Shown in pieces: positions 51,296-60,152 of a stretch of 64,000 bases of DNA (positions are counted from its first letter, which is position 1; every line of letters starts with the position of its first letter). The position numbers were made by a program, and so were the translations under genes. Below the pieces are notes generated by a model. That model saw only the letters and a program-made list of their open reading frames with translations, was not told where the DNA came from and did no database searches. This DNA is from Kribbella amoyensis (GTDB lineage Bacteria > Actinomycetota > Actinomycetes > Propionibacteriales > Kribbellaceae): the NCBI RefSeq assembly GCF_007828865.1, contig NZ_VIVK01000001.1:1550001-1614000 (forward strand). The letters run 5' to 3'.

Positions 51296-52105
51296 ATGAC
51301 TCTGGCCGGCAGTGACCTCGAGACCGACTACGCCCTCGACGGCGCGGCGATCGCGCACTTCACGGAGCACGGGTTCGTCAAGCTGAAGAACGTGCTCAGC
51401 CCGGCGACCGTGGCGGCGTACGAACCGGAGATCACCGGCAAGGTGATCGAGCTGAACACCCAGCACCTGCCGATGGCCGAGCGGGACACCTACGGCAAGG
51501 CGTTCCTGCAGGTGACGAACCTGTGGCAGGACAGCGAGCGGGTACTGGAGTTCGTGTCGTCACCGCGGCTGGCGCGGATCGCGGCGCAGTTGCTCGGCGT
51601 CCGCTCGGTCCGGCTGTACCACGACCAGGCGCTGTACAAGGAGTCCGGCGGCGGGGTCACGCCGTGGCACGCGGACCAGTACTACTGGCCGTTCTCGACC
51701 GACCGCTGCGTGACGGTGTGGATCCCCCTGCAGGAGACACCGATGGAGATGGGCCCGCTCGCGTTCGCGGCCGGCAGCCATACCTTCGAGCACGGCCGCG
51801 ACCTGCCGATCAGCGACGAGTCCGAGGCGGTCCTGCAGCAGGCGCTCGCCGACCAGGACTTCCCCGAGCACGTCGGCCCGTACGAGCTCGGCGAGGTCAG
51901 CTACCACCTCGGCTGGACCTTCCACCACGCCCACGAGAACCGGACCGGGACCCCGCGCCGGGTGATGACGGTCATCTACGTCGACGCCGACATGGTCGTC
52001 TCCGAGCCGGTCAACAGCGAGCAGAAGGCCGACCTCGCCGCCTGGCTCCCCGGCAACCAACCCGGTGACACCGTCTCGTCGCCGCTCAACCCGATCCTGT
52101 ACTGA
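51296..52105 (+). CDS. Phytanoyl-CoA dioxygenase (PhyH) family protein
   Basis: A 269-residue Fe(II)/2OG enzyme. The metal ligands are WHADQYYW (His-x-Asp) and the distal His in WTFHHAHENRTG; Arg nearby binds 2OG. GFVKLKNVLSPATVAAYEPE and LYHDQALYKESGGGVTPWHA are typical of actinobacterial PhyH members that hydroxylate small molecules such as ectoine or secondary metabolites. A short upstream stretch TTGATC...TTTACA at 51244-51264 may be its promoter. Confidence 0.9.
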   Translation: MTLAGSDLETDYALDGAAIAHFTEHGFVKLKNVLSPATVAAYEPEITGKVIELNTQHLPMAERDTYGKAFLQVTNLWQDSERVLEFVSSPRLARIAAQLLGVRSVRLYHDQALYKESGGGVTPWHADQYYWPFSTDRCVTVWIPLQETPMEMGPLAFAAGSHTFEHGRDLPISDESEAVLQQALADQDFPEHVGPYELGEVSYHLGWTFHHAHENRTGTPRRVMTVIYVDADMVVSEPVNSEQKADLAAWLPGNQPGDTVSSPLNPILY

Positions 52106-52108
52106 CCG

Positions 52109-53077
52109 TCAGGAGGCCGCCGCGGTGTAGCGGGCGGCCAGGTGGTGCGCGGCTTCGAGCAGCTCGGGTGGGCCGACGAACTCCAGGTCGGACTCGAACA
52201 TGCCGAAGGTCGCGGCCAGGCCGGTCCAGGACCAGGCGGACAGGATCAGCCGGCAACTCGTCGGGGTGAGCTCCTCGACGATCGCCTCGCGGCCGGCCCA
52301 GCGGACGATGTCGGACGCCTTCGCCTGCAGGATCGCCTCACCGCGGCACGGGAACTGGGTCTGGCCGGCGAACCGGGACGAGATGTACGTCGCGACGTCG
52401 GGTGCGGGCAGTTCGCGCGGGGTGAACCGCGGCCCGGTCGGCGTCTTCGGCAGCATCCGGTCCACCCGGAAGGTCCGCCAGTCGTCCCGCTCCAGGTCCC
52501 AGCCGACCAGGTACCACCGGCCGCCCCAGGTGACCAGGTGGTGCGGCTCGACCCGGCGCGGTGGCCGCCACTCGTCCGCGTCGGCACCGGGTGAGGCGTA
52601 GTCGAACCGCAGCACCTCGTGGGCCCGGACCGCGGTACCGATCGCGATCAGGTGCTCGGAGTTCACCTTGGCCCGGCGGGACCCGGCGTACCGGTCGACC
52701 GTGGTGACCTGGAGGGCGTCGACGCGTTGCCGCAGCCGGGCCGGCATCACCTGGCGCACGGTGGCGAGCGCCCGGAGCGCACCCTCCTCGATCCCGGTGA
52801 CCGTGGTGGTCGCGGTCTGCAGCGCGACCGCGACGGCGATCGCCTGGTCGTCGTCGAAGAGCAGCGGTGGCAGGTCGGCCCCGGCGTCCAGCCGGTACCC
52901 ACCGTCCGGGCCCTTCGTCGCGCGGACCGGATAGCCGAGGTCGCGGAGCCGGTCCACGTCCCGGCGGACCGTTCGCGGGCTCACTTCGAGCCGATCGGCG
53001 AGCAGGGCACCCGGCCAGTCGCGGCGGGCCTGCAGCAGGGACAACAGCGCCAGGAGTCGAGCCGAGGTTTCGGACAT
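52109..53077 (-). CDS. YafY/PafC-type WYL-domain HTH regulator
   Basis: A 322-residue protein with an N-terminal HTH_11 (LLALLSLLQARRDWPGALLA, RLEVSPRTVRRDVDRLRDLG), a middle bundle and a WYL domain (EPHHLVTWGGRWYLVGWDLE, RDDWRTFRVDRML). WYL domains sense nucleic acids or small ligands. It is divergent from the DrrAB-type exporter and is probably its regulator. Confidence 0.92.
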   Translation of the reverse strand: MSETSARLLALLSLLQARRDWPGALLADRLEVSPRTVRRDVDRLRDLGYPVRATKGPDGGYRLDAGADLPPLLFDDDQAIAVAVALQTATTTVTGIEEGALRALATVRQVMPARLRQRVDALQVTTVDRYAGSRRAKVNSEHLIAIGTAVRAHEVLRFDYASPGADADEWRPPRRVEPHHLVTWGGRWYLVGWDLERDDWRTFRVDRMLPKTPTGPRFTPRELPAPDVATYISSRFAGQTQFPCRGEAILQAKASDIVRWAGREAIVEELTPTSCRLILSAWSWTGLAATFGMFESDLEFVGPPELLEAAHHLAARYTAAAS

Positions 53078-53169
53078 GGCTCCAGATTGGCAGAGATAGA
53101 GGCCAGAACCTGTCCTGTTCTGCTGGAAATGTCGGACCCGACAGCCCGACAGCAGAAGGAGAGATCCCC

Positions 53170-54144
53170 GTGATCAGCACCCGAGCGCTCACCAAGGACT
53201 TCGTGGTGAGCCGTACCGAGACCGTGCACGCGGTCCGCGGCATCAGCCTGGACGTGCAACCCGGCGAACTCGTCGCCGTGCTCGGTCCGAACGGCGCCGG
53301 CAAGACCACGACCCTGCGGATGCTCACCACCCTGATCGCCCCGACCGCCGGCACCGCCACGGTCGCGGGGTACGACGTGACCGCGGACCCGGCCGAGGTC
53401 CGCCGCCGGATCGGGTACGTCGGCCAGGGCAACGGGGCCGGGCACGCCCAGCGGGTCGGCGACGAGCTGGCCGGCCAGGGCGTCATCTACGGTCTCGACC
53501 GGCGGGCCGCCAAGCGCCGGGCCGCCGATCTGCTGGACAACCTCGAACTGACCGACCTCGCCCAGCGCAAGGTGTCCGACCTGTCCGGCGGTCAGCGCCG
53601 CCGCCTCGACGTGGCGATGGGTCTGGTGCACGCGCCCGGGCTGCTCTTCCTGGACGAGCCGTCGACCGGCCTCGACCCGCAGAACCGGGCGAACCTGTGG
53701 GACCACATCCTGCGGATGCGGGCCGAGTACGAGATGACGATCGTGCTCACCACGCACTACCTGGACGAGGCCGACTCGATGGCCGAGCGGGTGGTCGTGG
53801 TGGACCACGGCGAGGTGATCGCCGACGACACCGCGGACGCGCTGAAGTCCAAGCTGGCCGGTGACAAGCTCCGGCTGACCGTCGCACCCGCCGACCAGCC
53901 GAGGCTCCGGGTCCTGGCCGAGAAGTTGCCCGGTGCAACGGATATCGCGGCGGACCACGACACGCTCACGCTCCGGGTGGCCGACGGGCCGGCCGCGTTG
54001 CCGGCGTTGATCGTCGCCGCCCAGCAGTCCGGCGTACCGGTGGCGGCGGCGCAGGTGCACCGCCCGACCCTCGACGACGTCTTCCTCAACCTCACCGGCC
54101 GCAGCCTGCGCGAGGCCGACGCGAACGGAAAGGCCGCAGCATGA
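53170..54144 (+). CDS. Drug ABC exporter ATP-binding subunit (DrrA family)
   Basis: A 324-residue ATPase from GTG 53170 after AAGGAGAG. Walker A GPNGAGKTT, signature LSGGQRRRLDVA, Walker B LLFLDEPSTGLDP. The C-terminal ~90 residues (IAADHDTLTLRVADG, RPTLDDVFLNLTGRSLRE) are the DrrA tail. The stop overlaps the permease start as ATGA. Probably exports a drug or lipid. Confidence 0.93.
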   Translation: MISTRALTKDFVVSRTETVHAVRGISLDVQPGELVAVLGPNGAGKTTTLRMLTTLIAPTAGTATVAGYDVTADPAEVRRRIGYVGQGNGAGHAQRVGDELAGQGVIYGLDRRAAKRRAADLLDNLELTDLAQRKVSDLSGGQRRRLDVAMGLVHAPGLLFLDEPSTGLDPQNRANLWDHILRMRAEYEMTIVLTTHYLDEADSMAERVVVVDHGEVIADDTADALKSKLAGDKLRLTVAPADQPRLRVLAEKLPGATDIAADHDTLTLRVADGPAALPALIVAAQQSGVPVAAAQVHRPTLDDVFLNLTGRSLREADANGKAAA

Positions 54145-54953
54145 CCACCCTGACAGTCCCCGCCGTGACCCAGCGGACCACCGAGCCGGTCCGCCGCAAC
54201 CTGCTCCGCGACATCCGGATCGTGATGGTGCGCGAGCTCAAGCCGGTCGTCCGCGATCCGTTCTCGCTGTTGTTCGGCATGGTCCAGCCGCTGATCTTCC
54301 TGGCCCTGTTCGGTCCGCTGTTGTCCGGGTCGCTGGGCGGCTCGCTCGACGGCGGGGTGTGGCAGTGGTTCGTCCCCGCGATCCTGGTGATGACGACCTT
54401 GTTCGGGACTTCGGCGACCGGCGCGAACCTGTTGTTCGAGTTCCAGACCGGCGCGCACGAGCGGATGCTGGTGACGCCGCTGTCCCGGTCGTCGCTGCTG
54501 ATCGGGCGCGCGCTGAAGGAGATGGTGCCGCTGTTCGGCCAGGCGGTGATCGTGATCGCGGTGATGGTGCCGTTCGGCTTCGACCTGCACCTGGACGGAG
54601 CCGTCGTGGGACTGGCGTTGCTGGCCGTCTTCGGGATCGGGCTGGGCTCGTTCAGCTACGCGCTGGCGATCGCGGTGCGCAAGCAGGACTGGATGTTCTG
54701 GATGGTGCAGCAGACCTTCCTGTTCCCGCTGATGATCCTGTCCGGGATGCTGCTCCCGCTGGAGACGGGGCCGGGCTGGATGCGGGCCGCGTCGAAGTTC
54801 AACCCGCTGTCGTACCTGGTCGACGCGGAGCGGACGCTGTTCTCCGGCGACGTGTTCTCGACGACGGTGCTGTGGGGTTGGGTCGCCGCCCTCGTCACCG
54901 CGGCCGTCGGTCTGACGGTCGGCATCCGGACGATGCTCCGCTCGGCCGACTGA
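54141..54953 (+). CDS. ABC-2 type permease (DrrB family)
   Basis: A 270-residue membrane protein with about six helices. NLLRDIRIVMVRELKPVVRD and FSLLFGMVQPLIFLALFGPL start it, and FLFPLMILSGMLLPLETGPG with SKFNPLSYLVDAERTL near the C-terminus are the DrrB signatures. It is translationally coupled to the ATPase gene, and a strong terminator hairpin follows. Confidence 0.93.
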   Translation: MTTLTVPAVTQRTTEPVRRNLLRDIRIVMVRELKPVVRDPFSLLFGMVQPLIFLALFGPLLSGSLGGSLDGGVWQWFVPAILVMTTLFGTSATGANLLFEFQTGAHERMLVTPLSRSSLLIGRALKEMVPLFGQAVIVIAVMVPFGFDLHLDGAVVGLALLAVFGIGLGSFSYALAIAVRKQDWMFWMVQQTFLFPLMILSGMLLPLETGPGWMRAASKFNPLSYLVDAERTLFSGDVFSTTVLWGWVAALVTAAVGLTVGIRTMLRSAD

Positions 54954-54960
54954 CCACGAA

Positions 54961-54991
54961 GGGTGCCCGCCGTCGCCGGCGGGCACCCTTT
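54961..54991. terminator. Rho-independent terminator
   Basis: GGGTGCCCGCC (54961-54971) and GGCGGGCACCC (54978-54988) form an 11-bp stem with a 6-nt loop, followed by TTTGT. It lies 8 bp past the permease stop and 6 bp before the convergent esterase gene stop, so it can serve both. Confidence 0.93.
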
Positions 54992-54996
54992 GTCGT

Positions 54997-56331
54997 TCAG
55001 CGGAGACGGGCCGCGCTGACCTCGTTGAGGTGGATGAGCAGGTCGTACGAGTCGCCGAGTGCGACCTGGCTGTCCGGCCAGGGGTACGCGGTGCCGATGT
55101 CACGCGTGGGCCGGGCCACCTCGAGCCAGGACTTCGTTGCGTGCGGCAAGTTTCTGAGGTCGAGCAGGTAGTCGTCGTGGCGGACCCGGTCGAGGGTGTG
55201 CTCGGTGTTGCCGGCCGGGGCGCTCGGGACGGTGAACGTCCGCATCTTGCCGTCGGCCGTGTCGATCGCGTTGAACGACCCGTGGTCGAAGCTGAGCCCG
55301 ACGTTCACGTAGCCACGACCGAGCGTCTCGCGCAGGAACTCGCCCTGCAGCTTCGGGTACTCGGCCGGCACCGACGACTTGTACGCGATGTGGCCGTTGT
55401 GCGCGGACAGGACGACCTTGCCGCCCGTGGTCCGGGTCCACCAGGCGACGTTCGCCGCCATCGTCTCGTCGCGGAACCGCATCGCCTGCGGCAGTACGGC
55501 CGGGTCCTCGACGTCGAACGAGAAGAACTTCGCCACCTGCCACACCACCTGCGCGTGCTGCTCGGCCCAGACCCGCTCGGGACCAGCCGGCAACGTCCTC
55601 ACCAGGTCCGCGGCGCGCGCGGCGTCGGTCGCGATCCGCTGCCGCTCGGCCTGCGACTTCGCCCAGTACTGCGCGGTCCAGCGAGCGACCTCCGCGTCGG
55701 CGGGGATCCCCGCGTACAGGCGCTCGAGCTCTGGGACGACAGCCGGGCGGGTCTTTGCCGCGTACGCGGTGACGCGGTCGATCGTGGCCGGGCCGACGTA
55801 GCCGAGGTCGTCGCCGACGAAACGGAGTTTGCGGGTGTGGGTGCGGTTGTACGAGCGCATCCACTCGATCAGGTCCAGGTACTCCTCGACGTTCCAGAAC
55901 CGGTACGCGTCCTGGAACTCGCGGCGCATGATCTCGCGCGGATCACCGGTCCCGGTCACCACGTACCGGTCGAGCAGCAGCCCGGTGCTCCAGCTGGCCT
56001 CGAGAGCGAAGGTGGTGAACCCCTTCTGCTCGACCAGCGCGCGGAACACCCGGTGCTTGAGCGTGAAGAACTCGTGCGAACTGTGGGTCGCCTCGCCCAC
56101 CCCGACGACCCGCGCACCACCGACCATCGCGCTCAACGGACGCAGGTCGCGCAGGCTCCCACCCGGCTCGGTCGTCCTGAGCGGGACCGCGGCCCGGTTC
56201 AGGACCGGCACCGGATCGGGTGGCGCCTTCGTCGGGGCGGCGGTCGCGGTTGCGGTTGCCGTTGCGGTTGCCGTTGCCGTTGTGATGGGCAACAACGCGG
56301 CGACCAGCAGGGCGGACAACAGACGCTTCAT
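54997..56331 (-). CDS. Secreted erythromycin esterase family protein
   Basis: A 444-residue protein with a signal peptide at ATG 56331 (MKRLLSALLVAALLPITTAT). Five to six Thr-Ala/Ala-Thr pairs follow, encoded by a GGTTGC hexanucleotide tract. The esterase domain has GEATHSSHEFFTLKHRVFRA (Glu/His), FALEASWSTGL, RFVGDDLGYVGP, and late SAHNGHIAYKS, the usual His. Erythromycin esterases hydrolyse macrolide lactones, but many homologues have other roles. Divergent sequence means macrolide activity is unproven. Confidence 0.87.
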   Translation of the reverse strand: MKRLLSALLVAALLPITTATATATATATATAAPTKAPPDPVPVLNRAAVPLRTTEPGGSLRDLRPLSAMVGGARVVGVGEATHSSHEFFTLKHRVFRALVEQKGFTTFALEASWSTGLLLDRYVVTGTGDPREIMRREFQDAYRFWNVEEYLDLIEWMRSYNRTHTRKLRFVGDDLGYVGPATIDRVTAYAAKTRPAVVPELERLYAGIPADAEVARWTAQYWAKSQAERQRIATDAARAADLVRTLPAGPERVWAEQHAQVVWQVAKFFSFDVEDPAVLPQAMRFRDETMAANVAWWTRTTGGKVVLSAHNGHIAYKSSVPAEYPKLQGEFLRETLGRGYVNVGLSFDHGSFNAIDTADGKMRTFTVPSAPAGNTEHTLDRVRHDDYLLDLRNLPHATKSWLEVARPTRDIGTAYPWPDSQVALGDSYDLLIHLNEVSAARLR

Positions 56332-56434
56332 CGGGGAACCTCCGGTACGGGTGACGTAGTCCCTCAACCCTTTCCGGAGCGGCCATCCCGGACCATCCCG
56401 CCCAGGCCCGGCCTGGTGGTGGAGCCAGCTCTAC

Positions 56435-56866
56435 CTACAACTTGCCGAGGTTCTCCTTCAGGCCCTGCTCGGCCTCGTCACCGAGCTTGGTGAACTGCCC
56501 CTTGAACAGCGGCTCCACCAAGCGGGCCACGCCCTTGAACTGGAACTCGGCGCGATAGGTGACCTCAGTGCCGCCCTCGACCTGCCGGAACGTCATCGTG
56601 TCGAGCGCGACGACGGTCTTGTTGGACCCGCGGACCTGGAACACCCGGCCCGGCTCCAGCTGCTGGACGACGTACTCCAGCTCGGTCTCCCGGCCGTTGA
56701 ACGACGAGACGTTCCGGTACCGGGTCCCGGGTCCGCCGTCGCCCTCCAGCCGGGCCATCGACACGGTACCGGGGTCCCACTCGACCGCGGTCTCGAAGTC
56801 GGACAGATAGCGGAAGACGGTGTCGACCGGCCGGTCCACGGTGACTGCTCGCTCGATGGTGATCAC
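56435..56866 (-). CDS. SRPBCC family protein (polyketide cyclase/dehydrase-like)
   Basis: A 143-residue START-like protein. TIERAVTVDRPVDTVFRYLS with DFETAVEWDPGTVS starts it; GTRYRNVSSFNGRETELEYV and KENLGKL end it. It forms a hydrophobic cavity for lipid-like or aromatic ligands. GTG start at 56866. Monocistronic, 33 bp before the next gene's end. Confidence 0.88.
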   Translation of the reverse strand: MITIERAVTVDRPVDTVFRYLSDFETAVEWDPGTVSMARLEGDGGPGTRYRNVSSFNGRETELEYVVQQLEPGRVFQVRGSNKTVVALDTMTFRQVEGGTEVTYRAEFQFKGVARLVEPLFKGQFTKLGDEAEQGLKENLGKL

Positions 56867-56899
56867 GCTCTCGACGGTACCCGGCGCACAAGTTTTGTA

Positions 56900-57739
56900 T
56901 CAGTTCCGTGTGTGCTCCAGGATCGCCGGAACCGCCACGTCCCAGACCGGCCGGGGCAGTTCGTGCCCGGCGCTTTCGAGCAGGACCAGCCGAGCCCCGG
57001 GGATCTCCCGGGCCAGCGCCTCGCCGTGGGCCGGCGGGAGCAGCGGGTCCTCGGTGCCGTGCAGGACCAGCGTCGGCACGGTGATCCCGGGGAGCTGCGG
57101 ACGGAGCGGGGCGCTGTCGTCCTCGAGGATCCAGTGGTTCGTCATCGCCGCCTCGACGTCGTGGGTGCGGTCCAGCATGTGCTGGAGCAACACGCGGCGG
57201 GCGGGTTCGTCGTACGGGTGGGTGCCACCGTAGAGCCGTTCTTCCGCGACGAGCGCATCCAACGCCGCCGCCGGGTCGGACCAGTCGGTGGGCGGCGCAT
57301 CCGCGGCGAAGGCTGCCCGGATCCGGTCGGCCGGTGCCGGCAGGTCGTCGCCGAGCGGGCTGGTGGCGATCAGGGTGACGGTCCGGAGCCGGTCGGCGTG
57401 GTCGGCCGCGAGCCGCTGGGCGATCCCGCCGCCCATCGACAGACCGACCACGTGCGCCTTCTCGATCCCGAGCGCGTCCAGGATCCCGAGCGGATCGTGG
57501 ACCAGGTCCGGGCCGGTGTACCCGGGTTGGCCAGCGGGATAGTGCACCGAGCGCCCCGTGTCGCGGTGGTCGTAACGGACCACGTACCGCGGACCGGCGG
57601 CGAGGCGCTCGCAGAACTCGGTCTCCCAGAAGTCCATCGCGGCGGACGCCCCGTGGATCAGCAGGATCGGCGGGGCGTCCGGCGCACCGAACGTTTCGAG
57701 GCAGAGGTCGATGTGACCCACCTTCAGGAGTTGTTCCAT
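56900..57739 (-). CDS. Alpha/beta hydrolase
   Basis: A 279-residue hydrolase. The start is ATG at 57739, overlapping the end of the DUF1772 gene by 16 bp. LIHGASAAMDFWETEF near residue 27, nucleophile in VVGLSMGGGIAQR, and HGTEDPLLPPAHG plus ESAGHELPR give the catalytic Asp and His. Similar to aclacinomycin methylesterase-like and haloperoxidase-like enzymes. It is the third gene of a three-gene operon with NmrA and DUF1772 genes. Confidence 0.9.
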   Translation of the reverse strand: MEQLLKVGHIDLCLETFGAPDAPPILLIHGASAAMDFWETEFCERLAAGPRYVVRYDHRDTGRSVHYPAGQPGYTGPDLVHDPLGILDALGIEKAHVVGLSMGGGIAQRLAADHADRLRTVTLIATSPLGDDLPAPADRIRAAFAADAPPTDWSDPAAALDALVAEERLYGGTHPYDEPARRVLLQHMLDRTHDVEAAMTNHWILEDDSAPLRPQLPGITVPTLVLHGTEDPLLPPAHGEALAREIPGARLVLLESAGHELPRPVWDVAVPAILEHTRN

Positions 57740-58287
57740 GGCGTCGCTCCACCGGTCGGAAGAGCACCACCGTAGTGGTTCCCCTGCGGCGGCGGCACCG
57801 CTTCGACCGAACCGCCGGACAGCAACCCCAGCCCGAAGGCGACCACGCCCAGCGTGCAGGCGATCGCGCGGAGGTTGTTGGCCGGGTTCCACTTGGCCAG
57901 GTAGTTCGACCACTCGGTGGCCCCCGCCGCCGTGGCCGGGTCCACGGCGGCGAGCTGGTCGTTCAGGGGGATGTTGACGGCGAAGCTGAGCACGATCACG
58001 CCGACCAGGTACAGCGCCGAGCCCGCGACCAGCCACCATTTGCCCGGGGTGTCCTGGACCAGGGCGACGATCCCGAGCACCAGGCAGACCAGCGCGGTGC
58101 CCATGAAGATCAGCAGGAACAGCGGGTTCTGGATCCGGACGTTGATCAGGTTCATCGCGGTCGCGCCCTGACCGGCCGGGAGGCGTTCGAGCGAGCTCAT
58201 CACCGAGGTACCGAAGGCGAAGAACAGGCCGCCCATCAACGCCGTCCCGGTCAGCCCGGCGAAGGTGAGGATCCGGGTGAGCGTCAC
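57724..58287 (-). CDS. DUF1772 (anthrone oxygenase-like) membrane protein
   Basis: A 187-residue membrane protein with four helices; the GTG at 58287 forms a GTGA with the upstream stop. LTRILTFAGLTGTALMGGLF and the mid segment VLSFAVNIPLNDQLAAVDPA with WNPANNLRAIACTLG are the DUF1772 core, found in anthrone oxygenases of aromatic polyketide pathways. Between an NmrA reductase and a hydrolase it may oxidise the same aromatic substrate (inference). Confidence 0.88.
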   Translation of the reverse strand: MTLTRILTFAGLTGTALMGGLFFAFGTSVMSSLERLPAGQGATAMNLINVRIQNPLFLLIFMGTALVCLVLGIVALVQDTPGKWWLVAGSALYLVGVIVLSFAVNIPLNDQLAAVDPATAAGATEWSNYLAKWNPANNLRAIACTLGVVAFGLGLLSGGSVEAVPPPQGNHYGGALPTGGATPWNNS

Positions 58288-59126
58288 GCCCACACCCCCG
58301 CCGCGGCCGTGGTCCGGAGCCAGTCGCCGAAGTTACGGGGCGCCCGGCCGAGGACCTGCTCGACTCCGTCGGAGAGGTACTCGGACCGGTGGTTGCGGAT
58401 CACCGCGAACAGGTCGCGGACCGACTCCGCGTCCTCCTGCGGAAGGCCGAACTGGACCAGCTCGGCGACGTGCTCCTCCGGGTCGAGGTCGACGTAGCTG
58501 ATCGGCCGGTCGAGCACGGTGGACAGCTCGGCCGCGATGTCGGCCATGGTGAGCAGGGCCGGGCCGGACAGCGAGTACGTCTCGCCGGTGTGACGCTCGT
58601 CCAGCAACGTGGCGACCACCACGTCGCCGATGTCGTCGGTGTCGATCCACGCCTCCGAGCCGGTGCCCGCGGAGACCCGGAGCTCGCCCGCCGCCACGTA
58701 GTCGTACATGAAGTCCTCGCTGAAGTTCTGCATGAACCAGGCCGGCCGCACGATCGTCCAGTCGACGCCGCTGCTCTGCACGGCCTGCTCCAGTTCGAGG
58801 CCGCTGTCGTAGACCGCGAACTCGCGGCCCGGGCTGCCGACGCCGCGGCCGGACAGCAGCACCAGGCGCCGCAGTCCCTCGGTCGCCGCCTGCTTCACGA
58901 AGCGGCCGGCCTGCTCCAACCCGGTCGGACCGACCGGCGGCGCGAGATACGCCGTGTCGATCCCGGCGACGGCGCCGGACCAAGTGCTCTCGTCGTACCA
59001 GTCGAAGCGCTGCTCGCTCGATCGCGAAGCCAGCCGGACCGCGACGTCACGGGCCTGAAGCTGCTCGGCCACGCGGCGCCCGGTCTTGCCCTTACCACCC
59101 AGGATGAGAATCTCTGTGTTCGTCAT
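58284..59126 (-). CDS. NmrA/NAD(P)-binding atypical SDR
   Basis: A 280-residue Rossmann protein. ILILGGKGKTGRRVAEQLQA is the NmrA-type GxxGxxG, TYLAPPVGPTGLEQAGRFVK and VLLSGRGVGSPGREFAVYDS follow, and WTIVRPAWFMQNFSEDFMYD fits the NmrA/HSCARG family. It probably reduces or senses NAD(P)H. First gene of the operon with DUF1772 and the hydrolase; divergent from an AraC regulator. Confidence 0.9.
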   Translation of the reverse strand: MTNTEILILGGKGKTGRRVAEQLQARDVAVRLASRSSEQRFDWYDESTWSGAVAGIDTAYLAPPVGPTGLEQAGRFVKQAATEGLRRLVLLSGRGVGSPGREFAVYDSGLELEQAVQSSGVDWTIVRPAWFMQNFSEDFMYDYVAAGELRVSAGTGSEAWIDTDDIGDVVVATLLDERHTGETYSLSGPALLTMADIAAELSTVLDRPISYVDLDPEEHVAELVQFGLPQEDAESVRDLFAVIRNHRSEYLSDGVEQVLGRAPRNFGDWLRTTAAAGVWA

Positions 59127-59213
59127 GGCTTCAGTTCATCGCGGACGGGTGAGACTAACCATGGTTGTACGGCACACCTTCATGTTTCTCCGTCTCAGCG
59201 TAGGATCAGGGTC

Positions 59214-60152
59214 ATGGACGTGCTCGACGATCTGCTGGCCGGCACCCGGGCCCGCGGCGGGGTGTTCAACCTGACCATCCTGGACCCGCCCTGGGGGCTG
59301 GAGATCGTCGACGAATCGCCGCTCGCGCTGGCCACGCTGGTCCGTGGTTCGGGCTGGATCATGCAGGCCGGCGCCGAGCCGGTCCGGCTGGCGGAGCGGG
59401 ACGTCGCTGTCTTCCGCGGCCCCCAGCCGTACGTCGTCGCGGACACGCCGGAGACCGTGCCGAACCTGCGGATCCACCCCGGCGGCCTGTGCGAACCGTT
59501 GCCCGGGGCCCCTGTCGACTACAGCGCCCGGCTCGGCGTCCGGACCCACGGCGGGCGGCCCGAGGGCGAGGTGATGGTGGTCAGCGGCACCTATCAGCTC
59601 GCCGGCGACGTCAGCCGCCGGTTGCTGGCCGCGCTCCCGCCCGTCCTCGTCGTCCCCGCGGCCGACGTCGCCGGACACGTGATGGACCTGGTCCTCGGGG
59701 AGATCCAGCGCGACCAGCCAGGGCAGCAGAGCGTGCTCGACCGCTGGCTCGACCTGGCCCTGATCACCACGTTGCGGGCGTGGTTCGCCCGGCCGGAGTC
59801 GCACGCGCCCGGGTGGTACCAGGCACAGAGCGACCCGGTCGTGGGGCCCGCCCTGCGGATGCTGCACGACGAACCGGCGTACCCGTGGAGCGTCGTTGAG
59901 CTGGCGAACAGGACCGGCATCTCGCGGGCGAGCCTGGCCCGCCGGTTCACCGCGCTCGTCGGCGAGGCCCCGATGGCGTACCTGACCGGCTGGCGGATCA
60001 CGCTGGCCGCCGACCTGCTGCGGGAGACCAACGACACGGTCGAGACGATCGCGCACAAGGTCGGGTACGCGAACTCCTTCGCGCTCTCGGTCGCCTTCAA
60101 GCGGATCCGCGGTCTCAGTCCCACCGCACACCGGCGGACGTCAGCCGCCTGA
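59214..60152 (+). CDS. AraC family regulator with cupin_6 domain
   Basis: A 312-residue regulator from ATG 59214. The N-terminal ~190 residues are the AraC_binding_2/cupin_6 sensor (GGVFNLTILDPPWGLEIVDE, GSGWIMQAGAEPVRLAERDV); the C-terminal HTH pair is in WSVVELANRTGISRASLARR and NDTVETIAHKVGYANSFALS. Divergent from the NmrA operon with an 87-bp gap, so it is probably its activator. TAGGAT at 59201-59206 is a likely -10. The 3' end overlaps the next convergent gene by 12 bp. Confidence 0.93.
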   Translation: MDVLDDLLAGTRARGGVFNLTILDPPWGLEIVDESPLALATLVRGSGWIMQAGAEPVRLAERDVAVFRGPQPYVVADTPETVPNLRIHPGGLCEPLPGAPVDYSARLGVRTHGGRPEGEVMVVSGTYQLAGDVSRRLLAALPPVLVVPAADVAGHVMDLVLGEIQRDQPGQQSVLDRWLDLALITTLRAWFARPESHAPGWYQAQSDPVVGPALRMLHDEPAYPWSVVELANRTGISRASLARRFTALVGEAPMAYLTGWRITLAADLLRETNDTVETIAHKVGYANSFALSVAFKRIRGLSPTAHRRTSAA

